From Durusdinium trenchii (lineage: Eukaryota > Sar > Dinophyceae > Suessiales > Symbiodiniaceae), in the NCBI GenBank assembly GCA_963970005.1, contig CAXAMN010008635.1:195565-259564 (forward strand): a stretch of 64,000 nucleotides of DNA, read 5' to 3'. A program made the position numbers and the translations under genes. Shown here one piece after another: positions 1 through 10,323 of the stretch. The notes beneath the pieces were generated by a model. That model saw only the letters and a list, made by a program, of their open reading frames with translations, was not told the origin of the DNA and did no database searches. Each line of letters begins with the position of its first letter. The first letter of the stretch is position 1.

Positions 1-114
1 CTCCAACCTAATAGCGTCCAACCTAGAAGCAATGGCCTCCAACACCAACTATTCTCGGCATCCCGTCATCTGGCATTTCTTTGAAATAATCGAGACGCCC
101 CAGGTTCAGCCAGG

Positions 115-333
115 ATGCAGAAGGAAATGCTGCTTTTTCCGATAAAACTTCACCAAACGTACTATGATCAGCGTAAGAACCTTCGGCGTGAAGTAGAGGT
201 AGTAAAGGTTTGGGAAAGCGCCCAGTATGTAGGCACTGAGAATCATATTTGTAACTCCGATCATAAACCACTGCCTGAGAGCAACAACAGCACATCTCAT
301 GGCTTTGCAATGAAGTTGGAGAGCTTGACCCAA
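115..333 (-). CDS. Exon of a multi-pass membrane protein, glycerophosphocholine acyltransferase-like (tentative)
   Basis: This open stretch has hydrophobic segments (NMILSAYILGAFPNLYYLYF, then KVLTLIIVRLV) followed by a basic FYRKKQHFLL. The pattern of an aromatic-rich loop, a helix, then R-x-H/F-FLL resembles the part of glycerophosphocholine acyltransferase (DUF2838) just before its DFCYF motif, and this family is expanded in dinoflagellates. That motif itself is not seen. The reading frame stops shortly after FLLHPG, so the exon probably ends near FLL at a GC-type donor. No flanking exon was identified. It could equally be another membrane protein. Confidence 0.25.
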
Positions 334-340
334 AATTCAG

Positions 341-1440
341 TGTGCCCAAGTGTATTCGCGTTCTTTTGGTTTGTCCAAAACTATCTGCTGATCCATTGTG
401 TACTGCTTGTGGATGCAATATGGAAACTCTCGGGCCAAGGCACTTGTCCACCTCAACAGCCTTTGTAGCCAATGCTTGCTGACGGTCAGACCGTTCCTGT
501 AGGTCACCCAACTGTGCAAAGGCCGCAACCACCTGAATGCCCGTGCCAAAGTTGTTTTTGGATAGCTCAAGGCATCAAAACCTGTTGATCCAACATGCCC
601 TTTGTTCTAGACGCACCTTTGACTGACGGCTCACAGCGGCCCAAACCTTGGCACCAAATTCCAAGAGTGTGCAGGCTTTTGGACGGCTTGGTGCAGACAA
701 GTCTCTACAGTTCCGGGCAGCAAAACCAGCACAAGCCTGAAAACACAGTTCATCCAATCAAGTAACATTTAATACTAATTCGGTAACATCAAAAAAATAC
801 AATTAAACCATTCTAACCAGAATCTATATTCCGTCCCTGGGTCCCCGTGCAAGGTTTCTCCAGCTGTAGCCACATAGATTTCGTGGAGGGGGAGGGGGTT
901 GGGGGTAGCATCCACCGTTGGTGGGGTTTTGCAAGAGTGAAAGCCTTGTCCTGTCAGGTTTATAATCGCTTTGTGGGGGTCAAAGTTCACAATCGCTTTG
1001 TCAGTAGCCGCAGCAACCTGGCACCCTCATTTGCGAGGTTTGGGTATCCACCCTTGCAGATTTTGCAAGAGTTTGTGTCTACGTCAGCCTGAGTCAGCTT
1101 TGGAAGAGTGGAGGTCTTAGTCAAGTACCTGTAAAGAAGAGAACGGAATAGGTTGTAGCGGCACCACCGGTAGCAGCAACTTTAACCGTAATACTTCTAG
1201 TTGCAACACTAGCGACAGTGGTGGGCAATAGTGCACTCGGGCTTTGCAAACTTGGGAAAATCAGCTGTTCCCCAGACAGCTTACTGTTGGGGAGTTTACT
1301 GCTGGGGTCCTCCCTTAAAATTATCCCAGCAAGAGACCCCAATCAGTGTGTGTGAGTCTGTGTGAGCTCTAGATGTGAAGCAGCAGAAAGTCTAGAGATC
1401 TAGACGCATTGGGGTCCAGAGAGGTGATGAAGGTGGAGAT
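341..1440. other. Stretch without a recognisable gene
   Basis: Only short overlapping frames occur here and none shows a recognisable domain. A G-rich patch at about 882-905 is followed by a phrase (GGGGTTTTGCAAGAG, near 923) that recurs in weaker form near 1060 and 4170. This suggests shared repetitive DNA, not coding sequence. Confidence 0.5.
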
Positions 1441-1442
1441 CG

Positions 1443-1685
1443 TGGTGATGGTGGCGGTGAGTGTGATTGTGAGTGAGGGAGTGAAAGTGAAAGAGTGAGA
1501 GAGCGAGAGTGAGAGAGTGAGAGTGACAAAGTAAGAGTGAGAGAGTAAAAGTGAGAGTGAGAGCAAGTGTGAGTGTGAATGTGAGTGTGGGTGAGAGCGT
1601 GGGTGAGAGCGTGGGTGAGAGCGTGGGTGAACGTGGGTGAGAATGAGTCGAGAGTGAGAGTGGGTGAGAGCGTGAGAGTGAGAAT
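1443..1685. repeat. Purine-rich GA/GT simple repeat
   Basis: About 240 bp built from GAGAGT, GAGTGT and GTGAGAGCGTGG variants, with almost no C on the plus strand. The sub-block GGGTGAGAGCGT repeats three times near 1588-1630. Long open frames on the minus strand here (His/Ser-rich) are only translations of the repeat. Confidence 0.9.
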
Positions 1686-2040
1686 CTGCCACGAAATCTG
1701 CACTCTGAGGTTCACAAAGCGCTGCGCCTGCCTTGAAATCTGAAATCTGCACTTCAAGGTTCACAAAGCGCTGGGCCTGCCACGAAATGTGCACTTTGAG
1801 GCTCACAAATTGCTGCACGTCGCGAAATCTGCACTTCGAGGCTCACAAAGTGCTGCGCCTGCCACGAAATCTACAAAGCGCTGTGCCTGCCACGAAATGT
1901 GCACTTTGAGGGACACAAAGCGCTGCCACGAAATCTGCAAACGAGCCACATGTCCAAAAGTCACGATTCACTGCGCCTGTCACGAAATCAGAGCGCCTCG
2001 AAGATCACCACCATGTCCAAAGCGCTGCACCTGCCATGAA
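1686..2040. repeat. Degenerate tandem repeat, about 40-55 bp unit
   Basis: Units built around CACGAAATCTGCACTT, then GAGGCTCACAAAGCGCTG and CGCCTGC, repeat at least five times with substitutions and shortened copies. The last copies (after about 1930) are partial and merge into unrelated sequence before the LINE fragment that begins at about 2160. The repeat contains no obvious open frame of its own. Confidence 0.8.
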
Positions 2041-2163
2041 ATCTGCATTTCGAAGCTCCGATCCCTTGCGCCTGTCGCGACAAGTCGGCCTTGCACCACC
2101 GAAACTCGAGGTTTCCCTTGCACCTGCCACGAAAAGTACGCAACCACCATGTCCGAAAATGCA

Positions 2164-3085
2164 CGCGGCGCCACAACGAGAGATCATGCAGAGATTATGA
2201 AGGCGGCCCATGACTGGGTTCAACATGTCTACAGCAAGTTTCCAGGACTCCCAGCGCTGTTATTGCCCTGTCCCTCGCCCAGCCAAGTCCGGTCACAAGT
2301 GTCCCATTCTGCCCCAGGCCGGCATCCTTGCACACCACTTCCAACCGAGCCAACACCCTCAGGTCCCCCACAGGCTACGGGCTCTGGTGGACGCAGCCAA
2401 CTATGCCTCCATCTGGCGCCAGCCACATCTCCGCCCGAGCCTTGAAGCACGCTGCCTTGCCTGTAAAGCACTTGCCTGTTGACGATCTGCAAGATCACAT
2501 GATGACCCACCACCACATTGGTCAAGCTGTCCTCCTGTCCACTTATGAACAGGTGGTGAGCCCTGAAGAGCTGGGATGCTGCCGATGGTGTCAGAGCGGC
2601 GCCCTGTCGCCCTCAACCTGTGTCCTATGTCTGCGCTCGACAACGGAATGGAAGAGACGGACTGGATGCAGTGGGCGGCCTCTTGGCCCAACCCCCTTTG
2701 AAGAGGGCCAAGCCGGAGGAGGACCCTGAGGAGTCGTCAGGACTTCGACAGAAGGGCAAGGGCGAGGGCAAAGGAAGAGGCAAAAACAGTGACTCCGAGC
2801 AGCATCAATCCCAGACCCAGCAACTGTGGGGCAGCTCCTGTCTCCCTCACACTGAGGCACGAGTCACAATTGCAGGCGCTGGCCAGCACACTCTTTTGGC
2901 CAGCAGACCCTGAGCTGTATGGAGCGATGGGGGACAGCGCTGCTGCTTTTGGCGCTGAGCTGCAGCAACGCGGAGTGAGGGCGCCGGAGAGTGTGCATGC
3001 TATAGAGGAGCCTGATGACACCGCACAGGACTTGCAGAATTTCTGGCCCAGCTCAATGCCAGCTGGCCGGAATAGAAAGTTTTGA
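2164..3085 (+). pseudogene. LINE ORF C-terminal fragment with zinc fingers, frameshifted
   Basis: Consecutive plus-strand frames join into one degenerate protein. It starts with HKCPILPQAGILAHHFQP, followed by a Cys/His finger (RCLACK...DDLQDHMMTHH), a Cys-rich block (GCCRWCQS, then CVLCLRSTTEWKRR), a Lys/Gly-rich linker (KGKGEGKGRGK), and a helical tail with TLRHESQLQAL. The minus-strand copy at 25.5-27.5 kb has the same architecture: fingers, then a KR-rich linker, then KHEDQLQ. This is the C-terminal part typical of dinoflagellate non-LTR retrotransposon ORFs. At least three frame changes occur (near 2470, 2650 and 2800) and no reverse transcriptase is present, so it is a dead fragment. 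Confidence 0.6.
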
Positions 3086-3152
3086 AGTTGATGATGCTCC
3101 AATGAAGGAGCGGGCCCGGCCGAAAGGCCTTTGGCCGCGCTCCTCTTGTCCT

Positions 3153-3437
3153 CCCCTTTTCGGCTCTTGTCCTCCTCGTCACCCTCTCATCCTCCTCTTG
3201 TCCTCCTCTTGTCCTTCTCTTGCCCTCCTCTTGTCCTCCTCTTGTCCTCCTTTTGTCCTTCTCTTGCCCTCCTCTTGTCCTCCTCTTAGGTCCTTCCCTT
3301 TGTCCTAGTCTTGCCCTTCTCTTGGCCTGCTCTTGTCCTCCTCTTGTCCTCGTCATGTCTTGCTCTTGTCCTCCTCTTGTCCTCGTCTTGTCCTCTTCTT
3401 GTCCTCTGCTTGTCCTCCAGCTGTCCTCCTGCTGCTG
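3153..3437. repeat. CCTCTTGTC minisatellite
   Basis: Reiterated TCCTCTTGTCC with 11-, 12- and 15-bp spacing, strongly C/T biased on the plus strand. In one minus-strand frame it reads as a repeated Arg-Gly-Gly-Gln-Glu decapeptide (frame 3000-3548). Several frames are open at once, so coding is not supported. It begins about 70 bp after the LINE fragment. Confidence 0.85.
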
Positions 3438-3439
3438 CC

Positions 3440-4245
3440 GTCCTCTGGCTGCACTGGCGAACCCTGTGTCCTTCTCTGGTCCCCCTGGTGGCCTCCTCCT
3501 GCGTCTAGTGGCCACGTTTGCAAACCCTGTCTGTCCTCTTGGTGCCACGATTGCAAACTCTGTGTCGTCCTCTTGTCCTTTGTCCAGGTCTGCCTGTCCT
3601 GCTTGTCCACGTTGTCGGCCCCTTTATCACCGCCTTGTCCCGGCGTTGTCCCCTGCTTGGCCACGCCGCTTTTTCTTTCTCCACCGCCTTGTCTGGGTAT
3701 GTTTTCGTGTGGCTATGAATTCCAGTGATACTGCGTTTCAAAAGTGATATCACCCTCGGATTTTCTCATGACATATATATATATACGATATCAGATATCC
3801 CATCGGTTTTGCACATGTGACACGGGCATCAGTGACTAGTGTGTTCAAACATTTTGTGTTAGGTGCAGTCCCCAAACAGCTAGAGGCTATGGAAAAGTAT
3901 ACTTGCAGGCGTTTCCACCAGCATTGGAATTCACGGAGTTGACGCCGACACCAAAAAATGCTGACACTGTTTGGGGTCTATGCTGGTATAATGTTTAGTG
4001 CAATTTTAAAAAATATCAGAGTTGCTTTCAAACAACATGATATTATGATTTGTTTGCAGAAAGTGGTGCGGGAGGGGGGTTGGGGGGAGGCGCAGCGCCT
4101 CCCCGTATGAACATACAACCTACGGCCAACTGCAACAGCACTATGGCCAACTGCAACGGGCTGTCGGGGTTTGCAAGGGTGTATTGTTGGAAGAAACAAA
4201 TTTGTGGCAGGGTTCTGATGCGATTCTGGTTGCAGCGCAACTAGT
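3440..4245. other. Intergenic, no gene seen
   Basis: Contains a residual C/T-rich edge of the minisatellite, a short (TA)n near 3774-3786, and at about 4066-4100 a G-rich patch followed by GGCGCAGCGCC, a short palindrome. None of the frames carries a recognisable domain. Confidence 0.5.
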
Positions 4246-4360
4246 TTAGGAAGCACCTTTTACTGATTCGAGTACTTTGCTCATGCTTTCGTCGGGCACG
4301 GCCTTGCCTTGCAAGGATAATGAGGAGACAGGTAACTTGGACTCGGTGCTGAAATTCAAG
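4246..4360 (-). CDS. Possible terminal exon, unknown product
   Basis: The minus frame has an AG acceptor-like context (TTTCAG) near 4361. It then reads STESKLPVSSLSLQ...GKAVPDESMSKVLESV and ends GAS-stop. Composition is protein-like and the exon is the right size for a dinoflagellate gene, but no family is recognised and no upstream exon was established. It could be a chance frame. Confidence 0.18.
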
Positions 4361-5547
4361 GTTAGGGAAGAGGACAAGTAGAGCCCTTCAGGGCAAGAGT
4401 TCGCTGTCAAACAAAAGAGTGTATACACTGTGTATATAGGGAATCATCTGTGTCGAACAACTTTTCGCCACCTTGTTTGTGAGAATTCAAGACTGGAGGA
4501 AAGGACAGAGGAGAGGACTAGTGGAGATTACATATTGTGTAATTGGTTAGTTGTTTTTTTCTTACAGTAACTCGTTTGGTAACCATATATTATGTTCTTG
4601 TTGATTGGGATGCCTTCTGCAAAATGCTGCAAGATGCAACAGGTGGTGGCCTCCCAATTTCTCGCCCAAGATGATGATGCAAAGCAGAGTGGTCAGCTGA
4701 GTCATCCATTCCGATTCCGCTGTGCTTGATTCTTGTCAAGAATTGTAACTGCCATTGGCCACTGGTGTTCAAGCTTGAAGAGGTTCAGTCTGTGTTGGTC
4801 TGGCTTTTCCACGTCTGAGCCAATCTTCCAGGGCCGAAAATGCAACAAACAGCCGAAATAGACCGGTATCTGGACAAAAAGAGGTGGTCTTGGGCCTCTT
4901 TAATAAGTCCGCGGGTCTTATTTCAAGTCCACCTTCTGTGTTTCTGCTCGCTTCTGTCTTTCAAAGCCTCTTTCAGGTCCAGACGGCAAAGACTTGGCCA
5001 ATGCTGAGACGATGGGTGTGACGATCATATTCACCTCTGAGTAGGCAAGCCTCCTGAGTAAAGGGGAGGACAAAGGTCGGAGAGAATAAGGCTTGCCAGG
5101 CAGGCTTGCAAGGCTTGCATGAGGCGTGATGACTTTCTCCACAAGACGCATCAAGTGCTGGGCTCACTACAGCATGTCGCAGCAGCACATCAAGCGCAAG
5201 GAGCTGACAACGATGATGAACGCTCGCATCCACAGGTTGTCGATCTTAGATCATGAATCTTCTGCTCCACGGAGTTTGGCGGTTCACATGCAACAACATG
5301 ATGCAAAAGATTCTTGAGTTCTCCACTACACCACGATCTGAACAGGTCACCTGTCCTTTGCTCAGGAAAACCTCAAGAATGAACCAAAATCAAACGGCAC
5401 TAGATAAAGTGTGAGGAAAGGCACTCCTCTGAGTTCAAGGCCGAAAACAGCACCAGTGTGGCCAAATGGAGCAGAATCTTGGATGTGACTAATGGTTGAT
5501 TGATGTTTCTTGAGTCTTTGTTCTGAGTTTGCATTTGACCAGAATCA
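4361..5547. other. Stretch with small ambiguous frames only
   Basis: Minus-strand frames of 60-86 residues (4590-4772, 4918-5154, 4973-5233) overlap one another and lack recognisable motifs. Between 5080 and 5120 the phrase GGCTTGC recurs three times in a row as part of a short direct repeat. No firm gene. Confidence 0.4.
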
Positions 5548-6141
5548 ATGCTAGTCCGAGACCGACACCTCAAGGTACATATCCCAAGCCTTCCGTATTT
5601 CATTGCCAATGACCTGCGACTGCAATGGTTTACGGAGAATCTAGCACTCGTGGCTTGCAAATGCACCTCTCCCAGTCTCATTAGAATGGTGAGCACCACC
5701 AGGGGCAGCCCCAGCCCAGCCTTGATCAAAGCAGCGCCCTCTTCGACTCTACTTGATTTTGGTCCCATCACCATTCCAGATTCTTCAGAATGCTCTGGCT
5801 CGGGCAAATATTGTCAAGCTGCCACACCACTCCGGTGCCTGAAAGCCACTGATTGTCGTGTCATGAGTCCTGAGAATTTGATGAGGTGTCACTCTCGAAC
5901 CTCGTCTCGGAGAGTTGAGATGCAAAGCAAGGCTAATAGCGAAGTGAGTGCCTGTTCAACGAAGCGAGGTTCAGTCTGTGAGTCCGAAATGGAATTAACT
6001 TCGAGCCGACAAGTGACGAGCCTGAATAGCCAAATCGAAGAGCTGAGTGTACTTGACTGTAGTCCAATTAAAGGACCTCTGTCACAGTTGATGCAGAGGG
6101 TGACACGCATCCTTCAAATAGTTTCCAAACCTCAAGAGTAA
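5548..6141 (+). CDS. 197-codon ORF, unknown product
   Basis: This is the longest uninterrupted frame in the first 14 kb outside repeats, running from an ATG to a TAA. The last third is hydrophilic and heptad-like (SLNSQIEELSVL, then LSQLMQRVTRILQIV), consistent with a short coiled coil. The N-terminal half has no recognisable domain. A 135-residue minus frame (5400-5807) overlaps it and contains a hydrophobic stretch (GLGLPLVVLTILM), so the true coding strand is uncertain. Confidence 0.25.
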   Translation: MLVRDRHLKVHIPSLPYFIANDLRLQWFTENLALVACKCTSPSLIRMVSTTRGSPSPALIKAAPSSTLLDFGPITIPDSSECSGSGKYCQAATPLRCLKATDCRVMSPENLMRCHSRTSSRRVEMQSKANSEVSACSTKRGSVCESEMELTSSRQVTSLNSQIEELSVLDCSPIKGPLSQLMQRVTRILQIVSKPQE

Positions 6142-8022
6142 TGGGGGTGCACAGGTACTGTATTGGGGCTTTCGCAGGCATGGATATGATATGAAACTAA
6201 AAGCAAAAGCACAGTAAATCTGTAAAGCTGATGCCTCTATTAAGAATCCTGCACAATTGCCTCACACTCCCGCAAGCGAAAGATCTCCTCAAAAAAGGGA
6301 AAAGTAAACAAGCAGGGAACACGTTACACTGATCCTCAATAGTGTTGAGCACGCACAAAGTGCCACACCGATGTTTTCCATGTTGCATACGATCAAAACA
6401 CAAGTCTCGCCGGTCCTGATTTGGGCATGTTGCAACAGCCAACAAGACCTGCAACAAGACTTCCGCATAGAATGATGAAGAGCTTAAGAGAAGGCTCTTC
6501 ACAATGTTGCGGAAGTCTTCCCAGTGGTCAGCGAGAGGTGCGGTGTCCACGAGTCCGACCTTCTCACTTCTGTGGAGATTCGGGACAAGGCATGCCTTGC
6601 TCAAAATCGTCACTCATGCTGCAGGCAGAAATGTTTAACGTCTATATAATGTGTAATACAATATACATGTGATATGAATGAGTGGAAATCTTGCCAAGCT
6701 GCAAAGAAATTCACAGGGAGGAAAACTCCTTGGAAGAAGTCATACGATCAACTGTTCCAGGATAGGATAGTCGAAGTTTCTGATGCACCAAAGTGTAATG
6801 CTGCTCCAAAGTGCTCTCAACTTCAACTATCTTCTCAAAAAGCCTCCTCCAGGATTTTTCCTGCGCTACGCCAAGCTTTCAGTCAACTGGACTAGACTTT
6901 AGGCCTAACAGTCAGTTTTGGGATCATCGCTCTGCCCAAACATGATTGCCATCCTACGGTCTGGCTGGATCTGCCCAGGCGAACCTTGCGCTACAAATCG
7001 CACCTTCGCTGGCTGCGGAGCAAGACGTGCAACAAAAGATGGTATGTCTTCCTGCAAGAACTCTGCAACGATCAAACTCTGCAACATCTACAAAAAACAA
7101 CCGAAAGTTGACTAGTGCAAGGAAGCAAGGGTTGAAAAAATGCGCCTCTGTCGCCTTGCCATTGCTCTTCCAGTGCGACTCCACATCTTCTTTCGAAGGG
7201 CCCTCTGTGAAGTTGATGACGTATTGAGCCTCGAGGTAAGACGACAGGTTTTTCCCCTAACACATGTTGGAAACAGCGTGACTCTTTGCTTCAAGAAATC
7301 TCAATGTCGGCCTGCCCATAAACCAAAATCTTCTGGATGTTGGCCTGAAGACAGTTTTGTCCTAATCACTGCCAATCACCCGTGACACTTTCTTCACGAC
7401 CAAGACTCCAACTGCATGGGTATAAACGCCTGGCCGACACATTCAAACTACCACAGCGAGAAACCCTTCAGACTGAGTCTCGAAAAGAATGGCTATAACC
7501 GGTTTGATTAACTAAATTGGTTGTCAAATTTGTTTCACCTAGTTGTGTCCTATGTCTATGTATATATGTTTTGCCCCTTTGTCATATCCGTTCAAACCCG
7601 CACGGTGGTCGTTTGGGCCCAGGATCCACTGCCAGGATGTACTCTGAGCCTGAGTGCAAGCATTATCACATGTTGCTACTTTTGCTGAGCTACCATTCAG
7701 GCCGGCCTATAGTATTTGTTGAACTCAGTGAAAGCAGCAGATGAATGCATCTTGGGTGCAGCACGGAAATACGTGTCATGTTTTCCTGCACTCATGGGTT
7801 CGACAGCACACAGGGAGGCTTCACATTGAAACTACAAAATGTTGATAGTTTCCATCGAAGTTCAGCCTTTGCTGCACGGGTCACCTTGCGTTTGCTTCTG
7901 CCAGTACCTAGGGGTCTGCAAGGCAGAAAAGTATCAAGTTTTGTGCACACCACTACAGTGGTGGATCACTCAGCATATCAATGCAAAGGGTGAGATGCTG
8001 CAACACACGTGTGTACAAATAA
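6142..8022. other. Stretch without a recognised gene
   Basis: The best frame is a 138-codon minus-strand ORF (6197-6613), Cys- and Leu-rich with no known domain. The plus and minus frames around 6900-7390 overlap and give no clear winner. There are no tandem repeats of note. It may hold unrecognised exons of host genes. Confidence 0.4.
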
Positions 8023-8024
8023 TA

Positions 8025-8072
8025 TTGGATGGACGGATGGACGGATGGATGGATGGATGGATCGATCGACCG
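8025..8072. repeat. GGAT/GGAC tetranucleotide repeat
   Basis: (GGAC GGAT)n passing into (GGAT)n and then GATCGATCGACCGATAG. The same tetranucleotide recurs at 24.9, 27.8, 29.1, 29.5 and 29.96 kb. Confidence 0.9.
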
Positions 8073-8237
8073 ATAGATCCACCATAGGGACGAGTGCAGA
8101 GTCGCGTGCTTATTCGGCGGAGAAGCAGGCTCAGAGTCATGAAATGCGCAAATTTAATGGCAAGCGGAAAGCTGAGGATGAATTTTGTGCACGATTCTAC
8201 CGGTGATGAAGTGCTACTTCTGCTACAAGCGGGCGCC

Positions 8238-8330
8238 CTAAGGCACATCACGTGTCTGAAAGGCACATCACTGAATGGCCACAGTGTTTAGGGAAAGGCA
8301 CATCATGTTTACGAAAGGCACATCACGCAC
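8238..8330 (+). repeat. Cluster of AAAGGCACATCA motifs
   Basis: AAGGCACATCAC (8239), AAAGGCACATCAC (8260), AAAGGCACATCATG (8295) and AAAGGCACATCACG (8316) occur in one orientation, spaced about 21-35 bp. The sequence between copies differs. A further copy lies at about 22103. Confidence 0.8.
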
Positions 8331-8894
8331 CTGGAACCCCATGGCCACAGCTGTTTCAAGTAATCTAAAAGTTTGTTATCCTTCATGCGGAAGCATTGAA
8401 CCCCCTTGCGGAAGCCCATGCTCGTGACCACCAAATCTGAATAGTTGACCCACGTAACATCTTGAAACGATGCATTAGGTATGAAACTTCGCGTTGCTCT
8501 TGCCGGAGGCCGTAGCAGTAGAAACAACATGTTGCTCGATGATGGGTGGAAATCCCATGGCCACAGCCTCTTCAACCAGTCAGCAGTCAACTATTGAGAA
8601 GCCATGACCTCCCAATATACCCTGTTGCTGCCTTTCGAAGTGGTAATGAGATAAATAATATATATATATATTGGGATCTGGTCGAAATGTCTTCTTCCAA
8701 AAATGGCCGCAAGTCGTGTTCACATGGGGGCCCGCTACATATTCTTTACTTTTGGCGCACACAGCTGGTTAATGAAGGAAACATGGACCAAACAAGTATT
8801 GGCGCCAAGTTGTAAGAGGCGTCACTAGCCCTGCACCGTTTTCAGCTGATCTCCGAGCTTCAAGCCATGCTTGAAACAAAAGACATGTTGCAAG
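8331..8894. other. Intergenic with a dispersed-repeat trace
   Basis: GGCCACAGC-TTCAA phrases occur twice (8343 and 8560). A (TA)n of about 16 bp sits at 8656. GTTCACATGGGGGCCCGCTA (near 8719) shares GGGGGCCCGCTACATA with 9136 and GTTCACATGGGG with 21350. These look like fragments of a dispersed repeat. No gene is supported. Confidence 0.5.
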
Positions 8895-9112
8895 TCAGCC
8901 TTGGTAGGGTCCACGGCAAACTAGTTGCAAGACATGTTGCAAGCCATGGTTGGAATCTGGCAATGTTTGCTAGCGCGGATCTAGCGCAGTGCTAGCGCGA
9001 GGCTAGCGCATTTTTCAGCCAGCCACTTTTCAAAAACCTGACGACGTTCTGAACATGTCCTAAGGCAAACACTTGCGTCACTAGCGCAAGTCTACCGCAA
9101 GCCTAGCGCCCA
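8895..9112. repeat. Cluster of CTAGCGC and GACATGTTGCAAG motifs
   Basis: CTAGCGC or a close variant occurs at about 8970, 8981, 8991, 9001, 9079 and 9103. Just before it, GACATGTTGCAAG is repeated (8882 and 8931). The spacing is irregular, so this is a motif cluster and not a clean satellite. Confidence 0.65.
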
Positions 9113-9435
9113 GCTGCAGAATAGGTGTGTTTAGCTGGGGGCCCGCTACATAATCTAAATGAAAAAACAACATCATAAGCTACTTTCGACCCCTTTATCT
9201 ATTTTTTTGATTATAGACTTTTGGCCGGACTCCATATATACAGACATAGTAATGTATATTAGAAAGTGGGTGTGTATGTTGGCGAGGCCTCGCGAGGGTA
9301 CGCGAGACCTCCGCGAGGCGACGCGCAATACATCTACCAATCAATGGTTTCTCACCAGCTGCCATTCGTCCATTCTTGACCTAAAATGGTCTGATGAGCA
9401 TTAAAGCCCCCATGCGCAAACAAAAGCTTCAACAA
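9113..9435. other. Intergenic, no gene seen
   Basis: Contains a second copy of GGGGGCCCGCTACATA (9136) and a CGCGAG-rich patch at 9280-9325 (GCCTCGCGAGGG, ACGCGAGACC, CGCGAGGCG), whose short inverted repeats could fold. No coding signal. Confidence 0.5.
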
Positions 9436-9522
9436 ATGCATGACAGCGCGGGCAACCCGGCCTGCTATTTCGCTGGCAGCCGGCCGGCCGGCTGGCCAAA
9501 TAGCGGCCGGCCGGCCGGCTGG

Positions 9523-10184
9523 CCATGTAGTAGTAGTAGTAGTAGTAGTAGGAGTAGTAGTAGTAGTAGTAGTCGTAGTAGTAGTAGTAGTGGTAGTGGT
9601 AGTGGTAGTGGCAGTGGCAGTGGTAGTGGTATAGTGGTAGTGGTAGTAGCGGTTTCTTCCGCGGCCGGCCGGCCGGCTGGCCATAGCGGCCGGCCGGCCG
9701 GCCATGTACTACTAGTAGTAGTAGTGGTGGTGGTGGTAGTAGTAGTAGTCGTCGTAGTCGTAGCCGTAGTCGGAGTAGTGGTAGTGGTAGTGGTAGTGGT
9801 AGTGGTAGTGGTAGTGGTAGTNNNNNNNNNNAGTGGTAGTGGTAGTGGTAGTGGTAGTGGGAGTGGTAGTGGTAGTGGTAGTGGTAGTGGTAGTGGTAGT
9901 GGTAGTGGTAGTCGTAGTGGTAGTAGTTGTTGTAGTAGTAGTACTAGTAGTACTAGTAGTGGTAGTAGTAGTAGTAGTGGTAGTCGTAGTAGTAGTAGTA
10001 CTACCAGGACTACTACCACGACTACTACCACGACTACTACCACGACTACTACTACGACTACTACCACTACTACTCCCACTACTACGACCACTACTACCAC
10101 TACTACTACCGCTACTACTACCACCGCGACTACCACTACTACTATTTCTACTACTACTACTACTAGTAGTAGTAGTAGTACTAG
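9523..10184. repeat. Mirrored TAG/GTAGTG and ACT/ACC microsatellite
   Basis: (TAG)n, then (GTGGTA)n and (AGT)n up to about 10005, then the complementary (ACT/ACC)n to about 10160, then (TAG)n again. Three GGCCGGCC clusters (9478-9528, 9660-9706, 10184-10280) punctuate it. Long frames of Ser-Gly, Val or Thr runs here are translation artefacts. Confidence 0.9.
9822..9831. other. Assembly gap of ten N
   Basis: Ten undetermined bases lie inside the microsatellite of the foldback element. The true length of the repeat is unknown. Confidence 1.
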
Positions 10185-10323
10185 GCCGGCCGGCTGGACC
10201 GTGGATCTTGGCCGGCCGGCCGGCCAGCTGGACCGTGGTTCTTGGCCAGCCGGCTGTCCGGCCGGCCGGCTGGCTGGCTGATCGAGAAATAGCGGGCCGC
10301 GATAAGCTCGCAATGAAATGCAT

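Larger units (their letters stand above)
9436..10323. mobile_element. Foldback / long terminal-inverted-repeat element
   Basis: The two ends are inverted copies. ATGCAT at 9436, then CGGCCTGCTATTTCGC and a ladder of GCCGGCCGGCC, is matched in reverse complement by the right end (GGCCGGCC ladder, GAAATAGCGGGCC, ATGCAT at 10318-10323). The interior is also mirrored: TAG/GTAGTG repeats on the left become ACTACC repeats on the right, switching near 10005-10015. The whole segment could therefore form a hairpin several hundred base pairs long. No transposase is coded, so this would be a non-autonomous foldback or MITE-like element. No clear target-site duplication is seen. Confidence 0.6.

Noticed and set aside
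1686-2040. CRISPR-like repeat-spacer array
   Set aside because: Repeats are degenerate, of unequal length and without unique spacers; the genome is eukaryotic.
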